In this document: positions 17,785 to 27,318 of the stretch, piece by piece
Position numbering within the stretch: position 1 is the stretch's first letter
Layout: every line of letters starts with the position of its first letter
DNA from: an uncultured Burkholderiales bacterium
Lineage (GTDB): Bacteria > Pseudomonadota > Gammaproteobacteria > Burkholderiales > Burkholderiaceae_C
Reading direction: 5' to 3'
Length of the DNA: 64,000 nucleotides
Assembly (NCBI GenBank): GCA_903871545.1
Contig: CAIQHG010000021.1
Location: 1 to 64,000 of the forward strand
The notes under the pieces: generated by a model
The model's input: only the letters and a program-made list of their open reading frames with translations
Database searches by the model: none
What the model was told of the DNA's origin: nothing
Program-made: the position numbers and the translations under genes

Positions 17785-17822
17785 GCACCGCGTATTTATG
17801 GTCTAGAAATTAATCGGTGCTT
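17783..17822. terminator. Convergent hairpin between dehydrogenase and IclR genes
   Basis: Perfect 8-bp inverted repeat, aagcaccg (17783-17790) and cggtgctt (17815-17822), separated by 24 bases. It spans the stop of the upstream gene and the last codons of the convergent IclR gene. There is no T-run, so intrinsic termination is uncertain, but the position suits a bidirectional terminator. Confidence 0.4.
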
Positions 17823-18584
17823 GGGTGAAGTTCTATCCTTGTTGTAGCGGGCAAGCGAAGCCTTCATCAGTTTAACGATACTGCTTTCACCAGCATCAAG
17901 GCGTTCGATCAATCCGCCAACACCTATTACCAGTTGCGCTTCGAAAGACTTGAGCGGCACAGGCATAGCGATTATTCCAACCCCCGGCGTATTGGTCCCC
18001 CGTGAATAAACATACCCCTTTGATCGAGCCTTTTGGATTTGTACCATGACGTCCTCTAGCGCCATGTTTTCGGGAGGTCCGACTTTTCCAATGCGCGCTT
18101 TAGTACGCTGGTGAATGTGCGCAATCGCCGCATCCGACTGGACCGATAGCAAAGCCCAGCCAGTGCCTGATGCGCAAACCGGTCGACGGGTACCTTGTGA
18201 GACGTAAAACTGAATTGGTAGGCGGCTTTGTAAGACTTGAACGTAAAGTGATTCAATGTCATTTTGAACTGCTAAGATTACAGTTTCACTTGTTGACTCG
18301 GACAGCGTCCGCATGAGTGCGACCATCTCTGCGTTGCTGAATGAGGACTCGTAGATCCAATCGCCAAGCCGAGCAAGAAGAAGGGTCGGCGAGTAAGCTC
18401 GAATGCGGCTGTCATAGCTCAAATATCCAAGAGTTGCAATGCTCTTAATCAGCACTGAGGTGCTTGACAAGGGGTATCCGAATCTCTCAGAGATGTCGCG
18501 CACTGACAAAGGTTTCTGTACCTCTCGAAAAAACTCAAGAATTTCGAAAACCCGCCCTGCAGTCTTGATTATTGAATTTTGAAT
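17796..18584 (-). CDS. IclR-family regulator, probable ATT start
   Basis: Transcription factor with an N-terminal winged helix-turn-helix and a C-terminal IclR effector domain (GTGWALLSVQSD, GVGIIAMPVPL). The first ordinary start in frame (TTG at 18509) would delete the first DNA-binding helix. In-frame sequence upstream, ending at a TAA at 18597-18599, encodes TAGRVFEILEFFREVQKPLS, exactly the missing IclR helix. No ATG, GTG or TTG exists there. An ATT at 18582-18584 lies seven bases after a perfect AAAGGAG, so I place the start there (262 residues). It probably controls the adjacent acyl-CoA ligase/dehydrogenase operon or itself. Confidence 0.82.
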   Translation of the reverse strand: MQNSIIKTAGRVFEILEFFREVQKPLSVRDISERFGYPLSSTSVLIKSIATLGYLSYDSRIRAYSPTLLLARLGDWIYESSFSNAEMVALMRTLSESTSETVILAVQNDIESLYVQVLQSRLPIQFYVSQGTRRPVCASGTGWALLSVQSDAAIAHIHQRTKARIGKVGPPENMALEDVMVQIQKARSKGYVYSRGTNTPGVGIIAMPVPLKSFEAQLVIGVGGLIERLDAGESSIVKLMKASLARYNKDRTSPKHRLISRP

Positions 18585-18687
18585 AAGTAATCTCCTTTAG
18601 TGATGCCCCAGTTTCTCAAAAGCTAACATTATCCTAAAAACAGCAATTTTGAGGTACACGTAGAAGCCGTTAGCACTATTTATCATC

Positions 18688-20232
18688 TTATTCATTGGCT
18701 TTGAGGTTCTGCTCATCAGAGATAAAACGACCCAGTTTTAGATCAAATACTCGCCTATCCAAATACTGTAATTTGTTGCGTTGGATCTTTTGAGTTTCGG
18801 TTTTTGGAATGATCGACATAAACTCAATATAGCGAGGTAACATAAACTGAGCAATTCTTTCCCCCAGAAAAAACTGAACCGCGATTGGATCAATATTTTT
18901 TTCAGCCACAATGACCGCCTTAATCTCGTCACCAAATACGTCATCTGGCACTGCAACCACAGCACAGTCAAAAACATCCGGCATCTTGCGTAAAGACGTT
19001 TCAATCTCAACTGGCGATATCATCTCTCCGCTTCTTCGGATCAGCTCTTTGATTCGGCCGTGATAGGAGAGGAAGCCGTCTTCGTCCAAGCTCCCAAGAT
19101 CGCCACTGTGAAACCACATATTGCGAGATGCCTCCACCATGCGCTCGGGTTTTTTATAGTATCCCATGAGAATCACGTCGGGCTCTCGTGGACGAACCAC
19201 AATCTCTCCCTTTTTCCCGACAGGTAGGGGCATATCGTCTGGACCAAAAATACACACTTCAAGATCAGGGCGTGCTTTCCCGCATGTTCCAAAGCGAGAG
19301 GCTTCAGGCGAGTTTGCTGTGCTCCAACCACCAATTTCCGTCATGCCGTAAGCCTCATAGACACTGATGCCAAAACGAGTCTCAACTTCTTGCCAAACAA
19401 AGTTTGGAGCACCCCCACCAAAAAAGAAGCGTATGCAGTGGTCTCGACGCTCACCGCTGTGTCGTGCAACCAAGATCGATAAAACGGTCCCAACAAAGGT
19501 TGCTCCGGTTGCACCAAACCGAATAGCGTCATCAAAGAAAGTCGAAGCCGAGAATTTGCGCAACACAATTAATGAACAACCAACCGTCAATGCAGACATT
19601 ACGGCGTACATCTGCGGATTAACGTGGAACAACGGCAGGAACACCAAGATACGGTCTTGTATAGTAATAGCAAGCGTTTTGACAGTAGCACGACCTGCCG
19701 CCTTGTAGGCATTATGGGAGTTGACGACTCCCTTGGGCAACCCCGTTGTGCCGGATGTGTACAAAATGGTGCAGGCCTGATCTGGCGTAACTACTATGGG
19801 CTCGCATACCTCAAACCCGTCTAAACTTGTAATAAATGCAAAGTCACTTTCAATTAAAATTCGCGGTAGTTGCGCCTGGCGCCGATCAAGCTCACCCCCC
19901 CGGGTCTCTTGCCATTCACTGTCTACTACTAGCAATTGAGCATCGCATTGATCAATAGAGTAGCGTAACCCGTCTCCAATCAACTGATTATTAAGCGCCA
20001 CCGTCACCGCTCCACGAAGACCAATGCCAAACCAAGCTATCAAAAATGCAGCCCCGTTACCGGCAAGTATGGCTACGTGGTCGCCAGCCCCAATTCCTTT
20101 CGTTTTTAGCTGCTGTGCAAAGCGCGCCGCGGCGCTATAGATTTCAGCATAACTGTAGGACCTCTCAGGGGTAACTATAAATACAGCGTGGGCAAACTGC
20201 GCCGCTCTTTGGCTCAAGAGTTCTGTAATCAA
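18688..20232 (-). CDS. AMP-forming acyl-CoA synthetase (CaiC-like)
   Basis: A 514-residue ANL-superfamily ligase that activates a carboxylic acid to its CoA thioester via an acyl-adenylate. Motifs are TILYTSGTTGLPKGVVNSH (P-loop), YGMTEIGG, WFHSGDLGSLDEDG, the hinge GRIKELIRRSGE and the late KTETQKIQRNKLQ bearing the catalytic lysine. The closest feel is crotonobetaine/carnitine- or short-chain acyl-CoA ligases. The start is TTG within a TTGA overlap with the acyl-CoA dehydrogenase stop, so translation is coupled. Substrate unknown. It lies 103 bases before the IclR gene on the same strand. Confidence 0.92.
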   Translation of the reverse strand: MITELLSQRAAQFAHAVFIVTPERSYSYAEIYSAAARFAQQLKTKGIGAGDHVAILAGNGAAFLIAWFGIGLRGAVTVALNNQLIGDGLRYSIDQCDAQLLVVDSEWQETRGGELDRRQAQLPRILIESDFAFITSLDGFEVCEPIVVTPDQACTILYTSGTTGLPKGVVNSHNAYKAAGRATVKTLAITIQDRILVFLPLFHVNPQMYAVMSALTVGCSLIVLRKFSASTFFDDAIRFGATGATFVGTVLSILVARHSGERRDHCIRFFFGGGAPNFVWQEVETRFGISVYEAYGMTEIGGWSTANSPEASRFGTCGKARPDLEVCIFGPDDMPLPVGKKGEIVVRPREPDVILMGYYKKPERMVEASRNMWFHSGDLGSLDEDGFLSYHGRIKELIRRSGEMISPVEIETSLRKMPDVFDCAVVAVPDDVFGDEIKAVIVAEKNIDPIAVQFFLGERIAQFMLPRYIEFMSIIPKTETQKIQRNKLQYLDRRVFDLKLGRFISDEQNLKANE

Positions 20233-21401
20233 AGCTTAGCTCTTTTCATGCCACGCAAAAGATATTTGCCAATGGTGTTCTTCAGTATCTCTGAGGATCC
20301 ACCAGCTATTTCGTAGGTTTTGGCATCCCGCAGGTATCGCCCAAAGGGTGAGTTGATCATCGTGCCGTAAGCGCCGCACACCTGCACAGCCATTGAAGCG
20401 GTCTTTGTTGCTACTTGGGCCGCGCGCAACTTAGCCTCACTTCCGTAACGATCAATATTGTCATGCGAGTCCAGAGCTCGGCCCGCATGGTAAATCTGTA
20501 ATCTTGACGCGTCGATGTCGGTCAACGCGTCGGCGAGGTACCACTGAATCCCCTGGAAATCTAGTATGGTTTGATCAAAAGCAACACGCTGACCCACATG
20601 GGCATACGCTCCATCAAAGGCAGCCCGCGCAATACCCACGCTAATCGCTGCGGCAAGAGTACGCGAATAGTCAAGCGTGGTCACAGCTTGGCGTACGCCT
20701 TTTCCCTCAGTGCCAATAAGGTGATCCAAGGGGAGGCGAACACCTTTGAGCAAAAGGTTCATATGAGGCCCATTACGTAGACCAAAAGTTGCCGAGTTGG
20801 TACCCTCGTAGACAGATAAATTAGGAGAATTGCGAGGCACGGCAAAAGCCGAAACACCTACCGGAGTCTCAGCGAGGATCACAAAAAACTCAGCTGCAGA
20901 GCCAGACGTGATGAAGTGCTTTTCTCCGCGTAATACCCATTCATTACCGTCTTGATAAGCTTTAGTATCTAATGTTCGAATATCACTTCCGTGCCCAAGC
21001 TCAGTAAGTGCATACGAGGCAAGTAAACCCTTAGCGAATTCGGGCAAATAGCGTTGTTTCAGGCTTTCGCTACCAAAAAGGTTAATAATAGTTTGGGCTT
21101 GAAAGATAGTCAGCAAGGACACTCCAACTGCAGCCGAACCTACCGATACCTCCTCAAATAAAGCTACCGCGTATGAAAACTCCTTTCCACCCCCACCGTA
21201 TTCCACTGGAAGCGTAATTGCGCTAAACCCTTGGTTGGCGAGTTCCTTGACGATTGCTACTGGGTAGATATCGGATCGATCGATCTGATCAGCCTCTGGG
21301 GAGACCTTGCGTTCAACAAAGTCCCTTAAGGCGAGCGTAAAGTCTTTGTCCCCCATGTGGGGCCAAAGCGAGACAGACGGTCCAGTGGCGATATTATTCA
21401 T
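20229..21401 (-). CDS. Acyl-CoA dehydrogenase
   Basis: FAD-dependent acyl-CoA dehydrogenase of 390 residues that introduces an alpha-beta double bond into an acyl-CoA. Seen are YALTELGHGSD (FAD/substrate), HFITSG, the DYSRTLAAAISVGIARAA helix, QVCGAYGTM and the late YEIAGGSSEILKNTIGKYLL. In the late segment IAGGSSE replaces the usual YEGTSE, though the glutamate is retained. It forms a two-gene operon with the CoA ligase and should act on its product. ATG at 21401 is the natural start. Confidence 0.92.
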   Translation of the reverse strand: MNNIATGPSVSLWPHMGDKDFTLALRDFVERKVSPEADQIDRSDIYPVAIVKELANQGFSAITLPVEYGGGGKEFSYAVALFEEVSVGSAAVGVSLLTIFQAQTIINLFGSESLKQRYLPEFAKGLLASYALTELGHGSDIRTLDTKAYQDGNEWVLRGEKHFITSGSAAEFFVILAETPVGVSAFAVPRNSPNLSVYEGTNSATFGLRNGPHMNLLLKGVRLPLDHLIGTEGKGVRQAVTTLDYSRTLAAAISVGIARAAFDGAYAHVGQRVAFDQTILDFQGIQWYLADALTDIDASRLQIYHAGRALDSHDNIDRYGSEAKLRAAQVATKTASMAVQVCGAYGTMINSPFGRYLRDAKTYEIAGGSSEILKNTIGKYLLRGMKRAKL

Positions 21402-21900
21402 AGGTCGTACTAATTTACAAATTATTAGGCAGTGTGACTACCCAAAAGTGATCATTTATCATAACGAGCTAACACCGTTTTATCACTCTGAATTACCCTA
21501 TATATATATATTAAAAAAACACATATGTATTATTGTAATTTTCTCAAAACCGCATTAAAACGAACTATTAGGACGGGAAAAAGTTTTTCGTAGTCCCAAA
21601 CAAAAACTAAGCTAAAGATTGATGCCATTGGTACCGGGTTGAGCTGCGAGCCTTCTCTTATCCTATAGTAGATTGCCATTGCTAGTTGCAACTATTGCCA
21701 AAACTTAATAACTCCAGTACAAAACCAAGGTTAAAAGAAAAAATAGCATTTAAATAACACCACGGCTCACTCTTTGCACTTGCTCATTGAAACCGCCTTT
21801 ATTTAAAAAAGAAGGGGTTATTTAATTTCGCATTTAGGACTCAACGGGAATGATAAATTGCCTATTTCAGGGCGTCTAAAAAGAACAGCTAAAAACAAGA
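21402..21900. other. Gene-free upstream region
   Basis: About 500 bases upstream of the dehydrogenase/ligase operon and beyond the 3' end of the alpha/beta hydrolase gene. It includes an alternating TA run at about 21499-21511 and a nested inverted repeat at 21571-21596 (ggac...gtcc around gaaaaagtttttc). No gene seen. Confidence 0.35.
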
Positions 21901-22785
21901 TCATTTATTGAAACCCAGAATGCCAGACTGTTGGCTACGAGGATCCCGAAGGGCATAGCGTCCCGATAATACTGAGAAGTAAAACTCCATCAGATGCCGA
22001 TTAAATGTGTCTGGATCTTCAATGTTATTAGTGTGACCTGCACGAGGAAAAACGACAAGCGAAGCACTAGGGATATTGCGTTTCATTAGCAATGAAGGTT
22101 CTAAACAAGGTTCATCCTCATCTCCAGTGATGATCAGGGTCGGTACTTGAATCGTCTTCATCCCATCAATAAGCTCCCACAGGGAAGGACGCATTTTTTG
22201 TACGCCACGCAAAGTATTTGCCGATCCCACAGGATCATGATCCGCCATGAGCTTTGAAAACTCCAGCCAACCCCTAGGATCTTTACGTTCAAATTGAACC
22301 CTCGTAGGACCCATGGTATATTTTTTAGCGGCCTCAACAGCCCCAAGTTTCTCAAATAAAACCGCAGCGGCCTCAACCTCGGCTAAAAAATCGGCGCGTT
22401 TGTCGGGTACGGCCCCTGATCCGCAACCTGCTAATACCAAAGACAGCGTTCGATTTGAGTGAGAGATTCCTAGCTGTAAGGCCGCAAAACCGCCCATAGA
22501 TAAGCCTACGATGTGTGCCTTATCAATGCGCAGATGGTCTAATATACACACAATGTCCAACGCTGCGCGAGCCTGTGAGTAGGAACTGGGCAACGGCGGC
22601 ACATCGGAGGGGAGGTAGCCTCTAGCCGAATAAGTAATACATCGAAAGTAACGAGAAAAAAACCGCATTTGCAGCTCCCAACTACGCCAATCGCCCGCAA
22701 ATTCATGCACAAACAAAAGCGGTTGTCCTGCGCCCGCTTCTTCGTAATATAACTTCACACCGTCATCGGTAATAGCAAATGCCAT
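21901..22785 (-). CDS. Alpha/beta-hydrolase
   Basis: A 294-residue alpha/beta-hydrolase fold enzyme. The oxyanion region is HEFAGDWRSWE, the nucleophile elbow GLSMGG (Ser near residue 96), the acid ITGDEDEP, and the catalytic His is in FPRAGHTNNIEDP. All three residues are present, so it should be active as an esterase, lactonase or C-C hydrolase; 3-oxoadipate enol-lactonases share this layout. No signal peptide. Start ATG at 22785 has a strong AAAGGAG site. Isolated gene; substrate unknown. Confidence 0.88.
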   Translation of the reverse strand: MAFAITDDGVKLYYEEAGAGQPLLFVHEFAGDWRSWELQMRFFSRYFRCITYSARGYLPSDVPPLPSSYSQARAALDIVCILDHLRIDKAHIVGLSMGGFAALQLGISHSNRTLSLVLAGCGSGAVPDKRADFLAEVEAAAVLFEKLGAVEAAKKYTMGPTRVQFERKDPRGWLEFSKLMADHDPVGSANTLRGVQKMRPSLWELIDGMKTIQVPTLIITGDEDEPCLEPSLLMKRNIPSASLVVFPRAGHTNNIEDPDTFNRHLMEFYFSVLSGRYALRDPRSQQSGILGFNK

Positions 22786-23238
22786 AGGGGTAACTCCTTT
22801 ATGAAAAATTGCAGTTTTAATAAAAATTCAAATCTGCGTTTACTGAAATTGTTAAAAGTAATGATAATGGAGAATTTAGGTTGCCACAAATATTTCCTCA
22901 AACTGTATCATCTAGGCGGATCTAAAGTTTAATTAATGAATTCAACTTGTCTTGTAAGTTATCTTTTTTTAAATAAGAGTTATGCTTCTTCTTAGTTAAT
23001 CGTATTCACTGTTGACATTGAATAAACGTGGCCTTAAAAATATGTATTACTTCCCCAAAACCTGATCAGTATAGCTCTAAGGTTTTTTAGTCGGTATTGG
23101 AAAAAGATATACTTAGCCGTGTCTGAAATTAGAGGCTGGATAGAATTTAAATATGGCCTCTATCAGAGTTTTTATAATCTTATTTACCAACCTAATAAAC
23201 CTCTAGTTGAGAGCTCTAAATGACTAAATTTTTAATTT
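22786..23238. other. Gene-free region
   Basis: 453 bases between the Rid gene end and the hydrolase start. A plus-strand inverted repeat (aaaacct and aggtttt around 23058-23087) is followed by a T-run, but no plus-strand gene precedes it. Otherwise featureless and AT-rich. Confidence 0.3.
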
Positions 23239-23631
23239 TCAAGGAATTACGGCCGTAACCTCTATCTCCAACAAGGCTTTATCCTCAACCAAAGAGCTCA
23301 CAAAAATACAACTCATAGCTGGAAAGTTTTTACCCAATACACTTCTATACACTTCCCCAATCTCTTTGAGTTTAGAGACGTATAAATCCTTCTTTACAAT
23401 GTACCATGTCATTCTCACCATGTGCTCTGGCCCAGCACCCCCCTCGCTCAATAGCCTTTTGATGTTGATTAAAGCTTGTTGGAGTTGACCGATAAATTCC
23501 TCAGTCTCAAACACTTGATCGCTATTCCATCCCACCTGCCCACCAATGTAGATTTGTGTACCCGTGCAAACTATTGCATTGGCGTAGCCCTTTGGCTTTA
23601 CCCACTCTGGTGGTTGAAGTACACGGTGCAT
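23239..23631 (-). CDS. Rid-family protein lacking the catalytic arginine
   Basis: A 130-residue YjgF/YER057c/UK114 fold. Family features are NAIVCTGTQIYIGGQVGW at the start and the terminal LLEIEVTAVIP strand. Classical RidA hydrolyses enamines and imines using an arginine in the PAR(S/T) motif; here it reads FPAMSCIFV, so Met replaces Arg (codon ATG). It is therefore closer to the Rid groups without that residue. Start ATG at 23631 follows AAAGGACG. It is the last gene of the 2-aminobenzoate operon, 18 bases after the CoA ligase. A role in handling the ring enamine produced by the monooxygenase is attractive but unproven. Confidence 0.88.
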   Translation of the reverse strand: MHRVLQPPEWVKPKGYANAIVCTGTQIYIGGQVGWNSDQVFETEEFIGQLQQALINIKRLLSEGGAGPEHMVRMTWYIVKKDLYVSKLKEIGEVYRSVLGKNFPAMSCIFVSSLVEDKALLEIEVTAVIP

Positions 23632-23649
23632 AGATCGTCCTTTATATTT

Positions 23650-25260
23650 TTAGATTTCTTTTAGCTTGAAGCGTTGAAGCTTACCCGTCTCAGTTCTTGG
23701 AAGTTTATCTACGTAGCTTATTTCACGTGGATATTTATAAGGAGCTAATAGGTTTTTGACATGGTCTTGTAAAATTTTAGTCAATTCAAGTCCTGGGCTA
23801 TAACCGTCTCTCAGAACACAAAACGCTTTAACCAACATACCGCGTTCTTCGTCTTTTTGCCCAATCACTGCGCATTCTTGTACCGCGGGATGCTTTAACA
23901 AAGCGTCCTCCACCTCAGGTGCGCCGACGTTATAACCTGCAGTTATGATCATGTCATCATCCCTGGATTGATAATACAAATAGCCGTCAATATCTTGTTT
24001 AAATAAGTCACCGGGGAAATTCCATCCCCCCTGAACGTAGTTGGCTTGTCTTGGATCTCCCATATATTTACATCCTGTTGGGCCCTTCACCCTCAAACGT
24101 CCAACCTCACCGTTGGGGACTTCAATCCCTTGCGAGTCAACGACTTGTGCAATGTAGCCTGGAACGACTTTACCTATGGCTCCCGCTCTCACACTTTGAG
24201 GGGGACTTGAGACAAAAATATGAAAGAGCTCAGTAGATCCGATTCCATCAATCATCTCGAGATGACTTGCCTGTTTCCATAACTGCCTAGTTGCATCCGC
24301 CAAAGCCTCTCCCGCACTCACTGATATACGCAAACTAGGGACCGGGTTTCTTTGAATAAAAGGGGCCATCTGCCTGTAAAAAGTTGGCGCTGTATAACAA
24401 ATCGTACACTTCGCCTCGTGCATGAGCTGGACCATGGTTTCAGGTTTGTAAGGAGCGTCGGGGAAGAAAACCGAGCTGCCAGAGTACATCGGAAAAATTA
24501 ACAACCCGCCTAAACCAAATGTGAAGGCAAGCGGTGGTGAGCCCATAATGATGTCGGTGTGCGCCGCTTTCAATATATGTTTAGGCCACGCCTCACAACT
24601 ACCCAGTATGTCAAGGTGCGTATGCGCCGCAGCCTTTGGAAGCCCAGTTGTGCCGGACGTAAAAGCCAATAAGGCAATGTCCTTGGGCCTTGTCTTGCAA
24701 AACCAAGTATTAGTAGCAAACTTAGAGGCTCTAATGAACGCTTCCCCCTCTAAGTGGTTTGAGTCAAATCCAATAATCTCAGACACGCAGGGAACAAAAT
24801 CATGGGCCGCCTTTAGTTCCTGCATTAAACTTTGATCGCACAGTGCAACTGTAGGCCTCGATTTTTGAATAACCTCACCCAGCTCCTTTGCCCTTAGTAG
24901 AGGCATGGTGCTTACGGCGACCAAACCGCAATTAACTACAGCGAGCCAATGCAGAGCCATTGAGATAGAGTTTCCCCCTCTAAGGAGCACACGGTTGCCC
25001 GATACCAACTGAAGTTCCTCGGTCAAAAAGGAGGAGAGTTGACTCACCAAATCAAAGGCCTGAGCATAAGTGACTACTCTTTTTGAAGATCTGAGGAAAG
25101 GTCTATCCATAAAACCGTTCTTCTTGACTCGCTCAAATAAGGCAGACACCACATTTAAGGTCTCTTGCTCCTCAAATCCATGCTCGCCCCAAAAATAGTC
25201 TGGCATTGATTCCGGGGGGGGAAGCAAGGCATGGACAAATTGATCAATTTGGTTACTCAT
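23650..25260 (-). CDS. 2-Aminobenzoate-CoA ligase (benzoate-CoA ligase family)
   Basis: A 536-residue AMP-forming ligase that converts 2-aminobenzoate, ATP and CoA to 2-aminobenzoyl-CoA. Motifs: LLAFTSGTTGLPKAAAHTH, GIGSTELFHIF, GYLYYQSRDDDMIITAGYNV and the terminal LPRTETGKLQRFKL with the catalytic lysine. The GSTELFHIFVSS segment and hinge resemble benzoate/2-aminobenzoate-CoA ligases. The substrate assignment rests on the monooxygenase/reductase in the same operon. Equivalent to the abm ligase of Azoarcus evansii by family and context. Cytoplasmic. 11 bases after the acyl-CoA dehydrogenase. Confidence 0.88.
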   Translation of the reverse strand: MSNQIDQFVHALLPPPESMPDYFWGEHGFEEQETLNVVSALFERVKKNGFMDRPFLRSSKRVVTYAQAFDLVSQLSSFLTEELQLVSGNRVLLRGGNSISMALHWLAVVNCGLVAVSTMPLLRAKELGEVIQKSRPTVALCDQSLMQELKAAHDFVPCVSEIIGFDSNHLEGEAFIRASKFATNTWFCKTRPKDIALLAFTSGTTGLPKAAAHTHLDILGSCEAWPKHILKAAHTDIIMGSPPLAFTFGLGGLLIFPMYSGSSVFFPDAPYKPETMVQLMHEAKCTICYTAPTFYRQMAPFIQRNPVPSLRISVSAGEALADATRQLWKQASHLEMIDGIGSTELFHIFVSSPPQSVRAGAIGKVVPGYIAQVVDSQGIEVPNGEVGRLRVKGPTGCKYMGDPRQANYVQGGWNFPGDLFKQDIDGYLYYQSRDDDMIITAGYNVGAPEVEDALLKHPAVQECAVIGQKDEERGMLVKAFCVLRDGYSPGLELTKILQDHVKNLLAPYKYPREISYVDKLPRTETGKLQRFKLKEI

Positions 25261-25271
25261 CTTAATTACCC

Positions 25272-26462
25272 TTAAATAAGAGATCTACCAATAATGAGTT
25301 GCTGCACTTCACTGGCTCCCTCATAAATTCTGAGAGCCCGGATATCCCTGTAAAGAGATTCAATCTTTTGACCGACCAATACGCCCTTGCCGCCGTGCAT
25401 TTGCAGGGCCATATCAATTACTTTTTGAGCGTTCTCAGTAGCAATTAACTTTGATAAAGCAGCTAGCTGAGTGTATTTCTTCAGTGTCTCCTTTTGCCTC
25501 GTAGGACTGCTAGCCTCCTTGGTTAAATGGAGATCCCTGAACCAAGCAGCCCTATAAGTTAAGAGGGCTGCGCTATCTATCAGTCCAAGCATTTGACCCA
25601 AAGAGGCTTGAGTCATTTGAAAGTCCAAGAGTTTTTGGTTGAACATACTTCTTGTAGAGGCATATGTTTTGGCCTCATAAAGCGCTCGCCTTGCCATACC
25701 CTGAGCCGCCGCAGCGACTGAGGCTCTAAATATATCCAGCGTCTGCATGGCAAGTTTGAAGCCCTGATTGATCTCTCCCAAAAGTTGGGACTTATTAATG
25801 TAGCAATTTTTAAATTTAACTTTTGACAAAGGATGAGGGGACATCACAGTAATGTGCTCACTGGCGTCCAAGCCACTGCTATCAGCGTCAACGATAAAGG
25901 CGGATATGCCTTTGGAGCCAAGGTTCATCTCCGTTTTACAAAAGACCACATAAAAGTCGGCTATTCCGCCGTTGCTGATCCATGTCTTCTCCCCATTCAA
26001 AACGAATCCATCTGCCGTAGCTACAGCCTGGGTGCTCATCGCCGCCACGTCAGATCCAGCACCCTCCTCGCTTAAAGCAAATGCAGCAATTTTCTCGCCT
26101 CTTGAAACTGCATTTAAATAGGTCAGCTTTTGCGAGGTTGTGCCCGATAGAGTAATAGCACCGCTGCCAAGTCCTTGCATAGCAAAAGCAAAGTCTGCAA
26201 GAGCTGAGTACTGAGATAACACCTCTCTCACAATGACCAATGACCTTGAATCTAAACCCGCAAGCTCACCCCCGAACTCAAACGGAACACAGTACTTGAG
26301 CCAACCCGCTTTTGCAAGCTCGGCGACCCATTGACGACAAGCAACGCGGTCATCTTGTTCATCCACATTTTGATGCTTGCACCACTCATGAAGGGAGCTC
26401 GCAAGCTCTAAGTGCGCGGGCTCAAAGAAAGGAAGTGTCCACTGATCCAGTGAATTCTCCAT
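25272..26462 (-). CDS. Acyl-CoA dehydrogenase of the 2-aminobenzoate cluster
   Basis: FAD flavoprotein of 396 residues. AFALSEEGAGSDVAAM, KTWISNGGIADFYVVF, the ATENAQKVIDMALQMHGGKGV segment and LRIYEGASEVQQLIIGR with the catalytic glutamate are all present. The frame extends to 26582, but that overlaps the hydratase gene; ATG at 26462 follows GGGAGA at good spacing and starts only one base after the hydratase stop. In the pathway it would oxidise or reduce a ring or opened-chain CoA intermediate after the monooxygenase step. Confidence 0.9.
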   Translation of the reverse strand: MENSLDQWTLPFFEPAHLELASSLHEWCKHQNVDEQDDRVACRQWVAELAKAGWLKYCVPFEFGGELAGLDSRSLVIVREVLSQYSALADFAFAMQGLGSGAITLSGTTSQKLTYLNAVSRGEKIAAFALSEEGAGSDVAAMSTQAVATADGFVLNGEKTWISNGGIADFYVVFCKTEMNLGSKGISAFIVDADSSGLDASEHITVMSPHPLSKVKFKNCYINKSQLLGEINQGFKLAMQTLDIFRASVAAAAQGMARRALYEAKTYASTRSMFNQKLLDFQMTQASLGQMLGLIDSAALLTYRAAWFRDLHLTKEASSPTRQKETLKKYTQLAALSKLIATENAQKVIDMALQMHGGKGVLVGQKIESLYRDIRALRIYEGASEVQQLIIGRSLI

Positions 26463-26463
26463 C

Positions 26464-27318
26464 CTAATCTCCCTTGAATTGTGGTTTGGATTTAGCAGCA
26501 AAGGCGTTATAGGCTCGTTTGAAATCATTGGTTTGCATGCAAATAGCCTGGGCCTGGGCCTCAGCCTCAATGGCCTGTTCAATCGTCATTGCCCACTCTT
26601 GGTTAAGCATATTTTTCGTCATTGAGTGCGCAAAAGTAGGCCCCTGCGCTAGGGACTGGGCAAGTGTGGCAGTGTCTTGCTCTAACTGATCGGAGTTGCT
26701 GATTTGGTTGTAAAACCCCCAATCTAGACCCTCTTGAGCATTGATGGACCTGCCGGTGTATAAAAGCTCACTCGCCCGCCCCTGTCCAATCACTCTGGGT
26801 AGCAAAGCACAAGCCCCCATGTCAGCCCCAGCCAAGCCAACACGGGTGAATAAAAAAGCAACTTTACTTTGTGGTGTACCTATTCTTAAATCACTGGCAA
26901 GCGCAATCATTGCGCCCGCGCCTGCGCATATTCCGTCAATCCCCGAGATGACGGGCTGGGGTGCGGTGCGTATGACTCTAACCAAGTCGCCCGTCATACG
27001 GGTAAAGTTGAGGAGCTCGGGCATACTCATCTTTGTAAGGGGTCCGATAATTTCGTGGACATCTCCTCCACTGCAAAAGTTACCCCCAGAGCCGTGGATC
27101 ACAACGACTCGAACATCCTTTGAATAACGTAGGTTTTGAAATAAATCCCTAAGCTCCGCGTAAGAATCGAAGGTAAGGGGATTTTTACGCTCGGGTCTAT
27201 TTAGTGTGATGACTCCCACACCGCTTTTCACAGCCCAATCAAAGTGTTTGGATTTGTAGGTCGCCGTGTTTTGATAGTGGTCGTTCATTGGGTTGGTCTG
27301 CGGCATAAAATGATTCAT
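26464..27318 (-). CDS. Enoyl-CoA hydratase/isomerase of the 2-aminobenzoate cluster
   Basis: Crotonase-fold protein of 284 residues. [19 protein letters not shown], the oxyanion motif [15 protein letters not shown], and [20 protein letters not shown] are clear, followed by [28 protein letters not shown]. It likely hydrates or hydrolyses a cyclic enoyl- or oxo-acyl-CoA in the lower pathway. ATG at 27318 forms an ATGA overlap with the marR stop; Met at residues 5 or 11 are alternative starts. Confidence 0.88.
   Translation of the reverse strand: MNHFMPQTNPMNDHYQNTATYKSKHFDWAVKSGVGVITLNRPERKNPLTFDSYAELRDLFQNLRYSKDVRVVVIHGSGGNFCSGGDVHEIIGPLTKMSMPELLNFTRMTGDLVRVIRTAPQPVISGIDGICAGAGAMIALASDLRIGTPQSKVAFLFTRVGLAGADMGACALLPRVIGQGRASELLYTGRSINAQEGLDWGFYNQISNSDQLEQDTATLAQSLAQGPTFAHSMTKNMLNQEWAMTIEQAIEAEAQAQAICMQTNDFKRAYNAFAAKSKPQFKGD

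Noticed and set aside
23058-23094. Hairpin plus T-run as a terminator
   Set aside because: Its T-run faces the plus strand, and no plus-strand gene ends upstream of it; the loop is also long.
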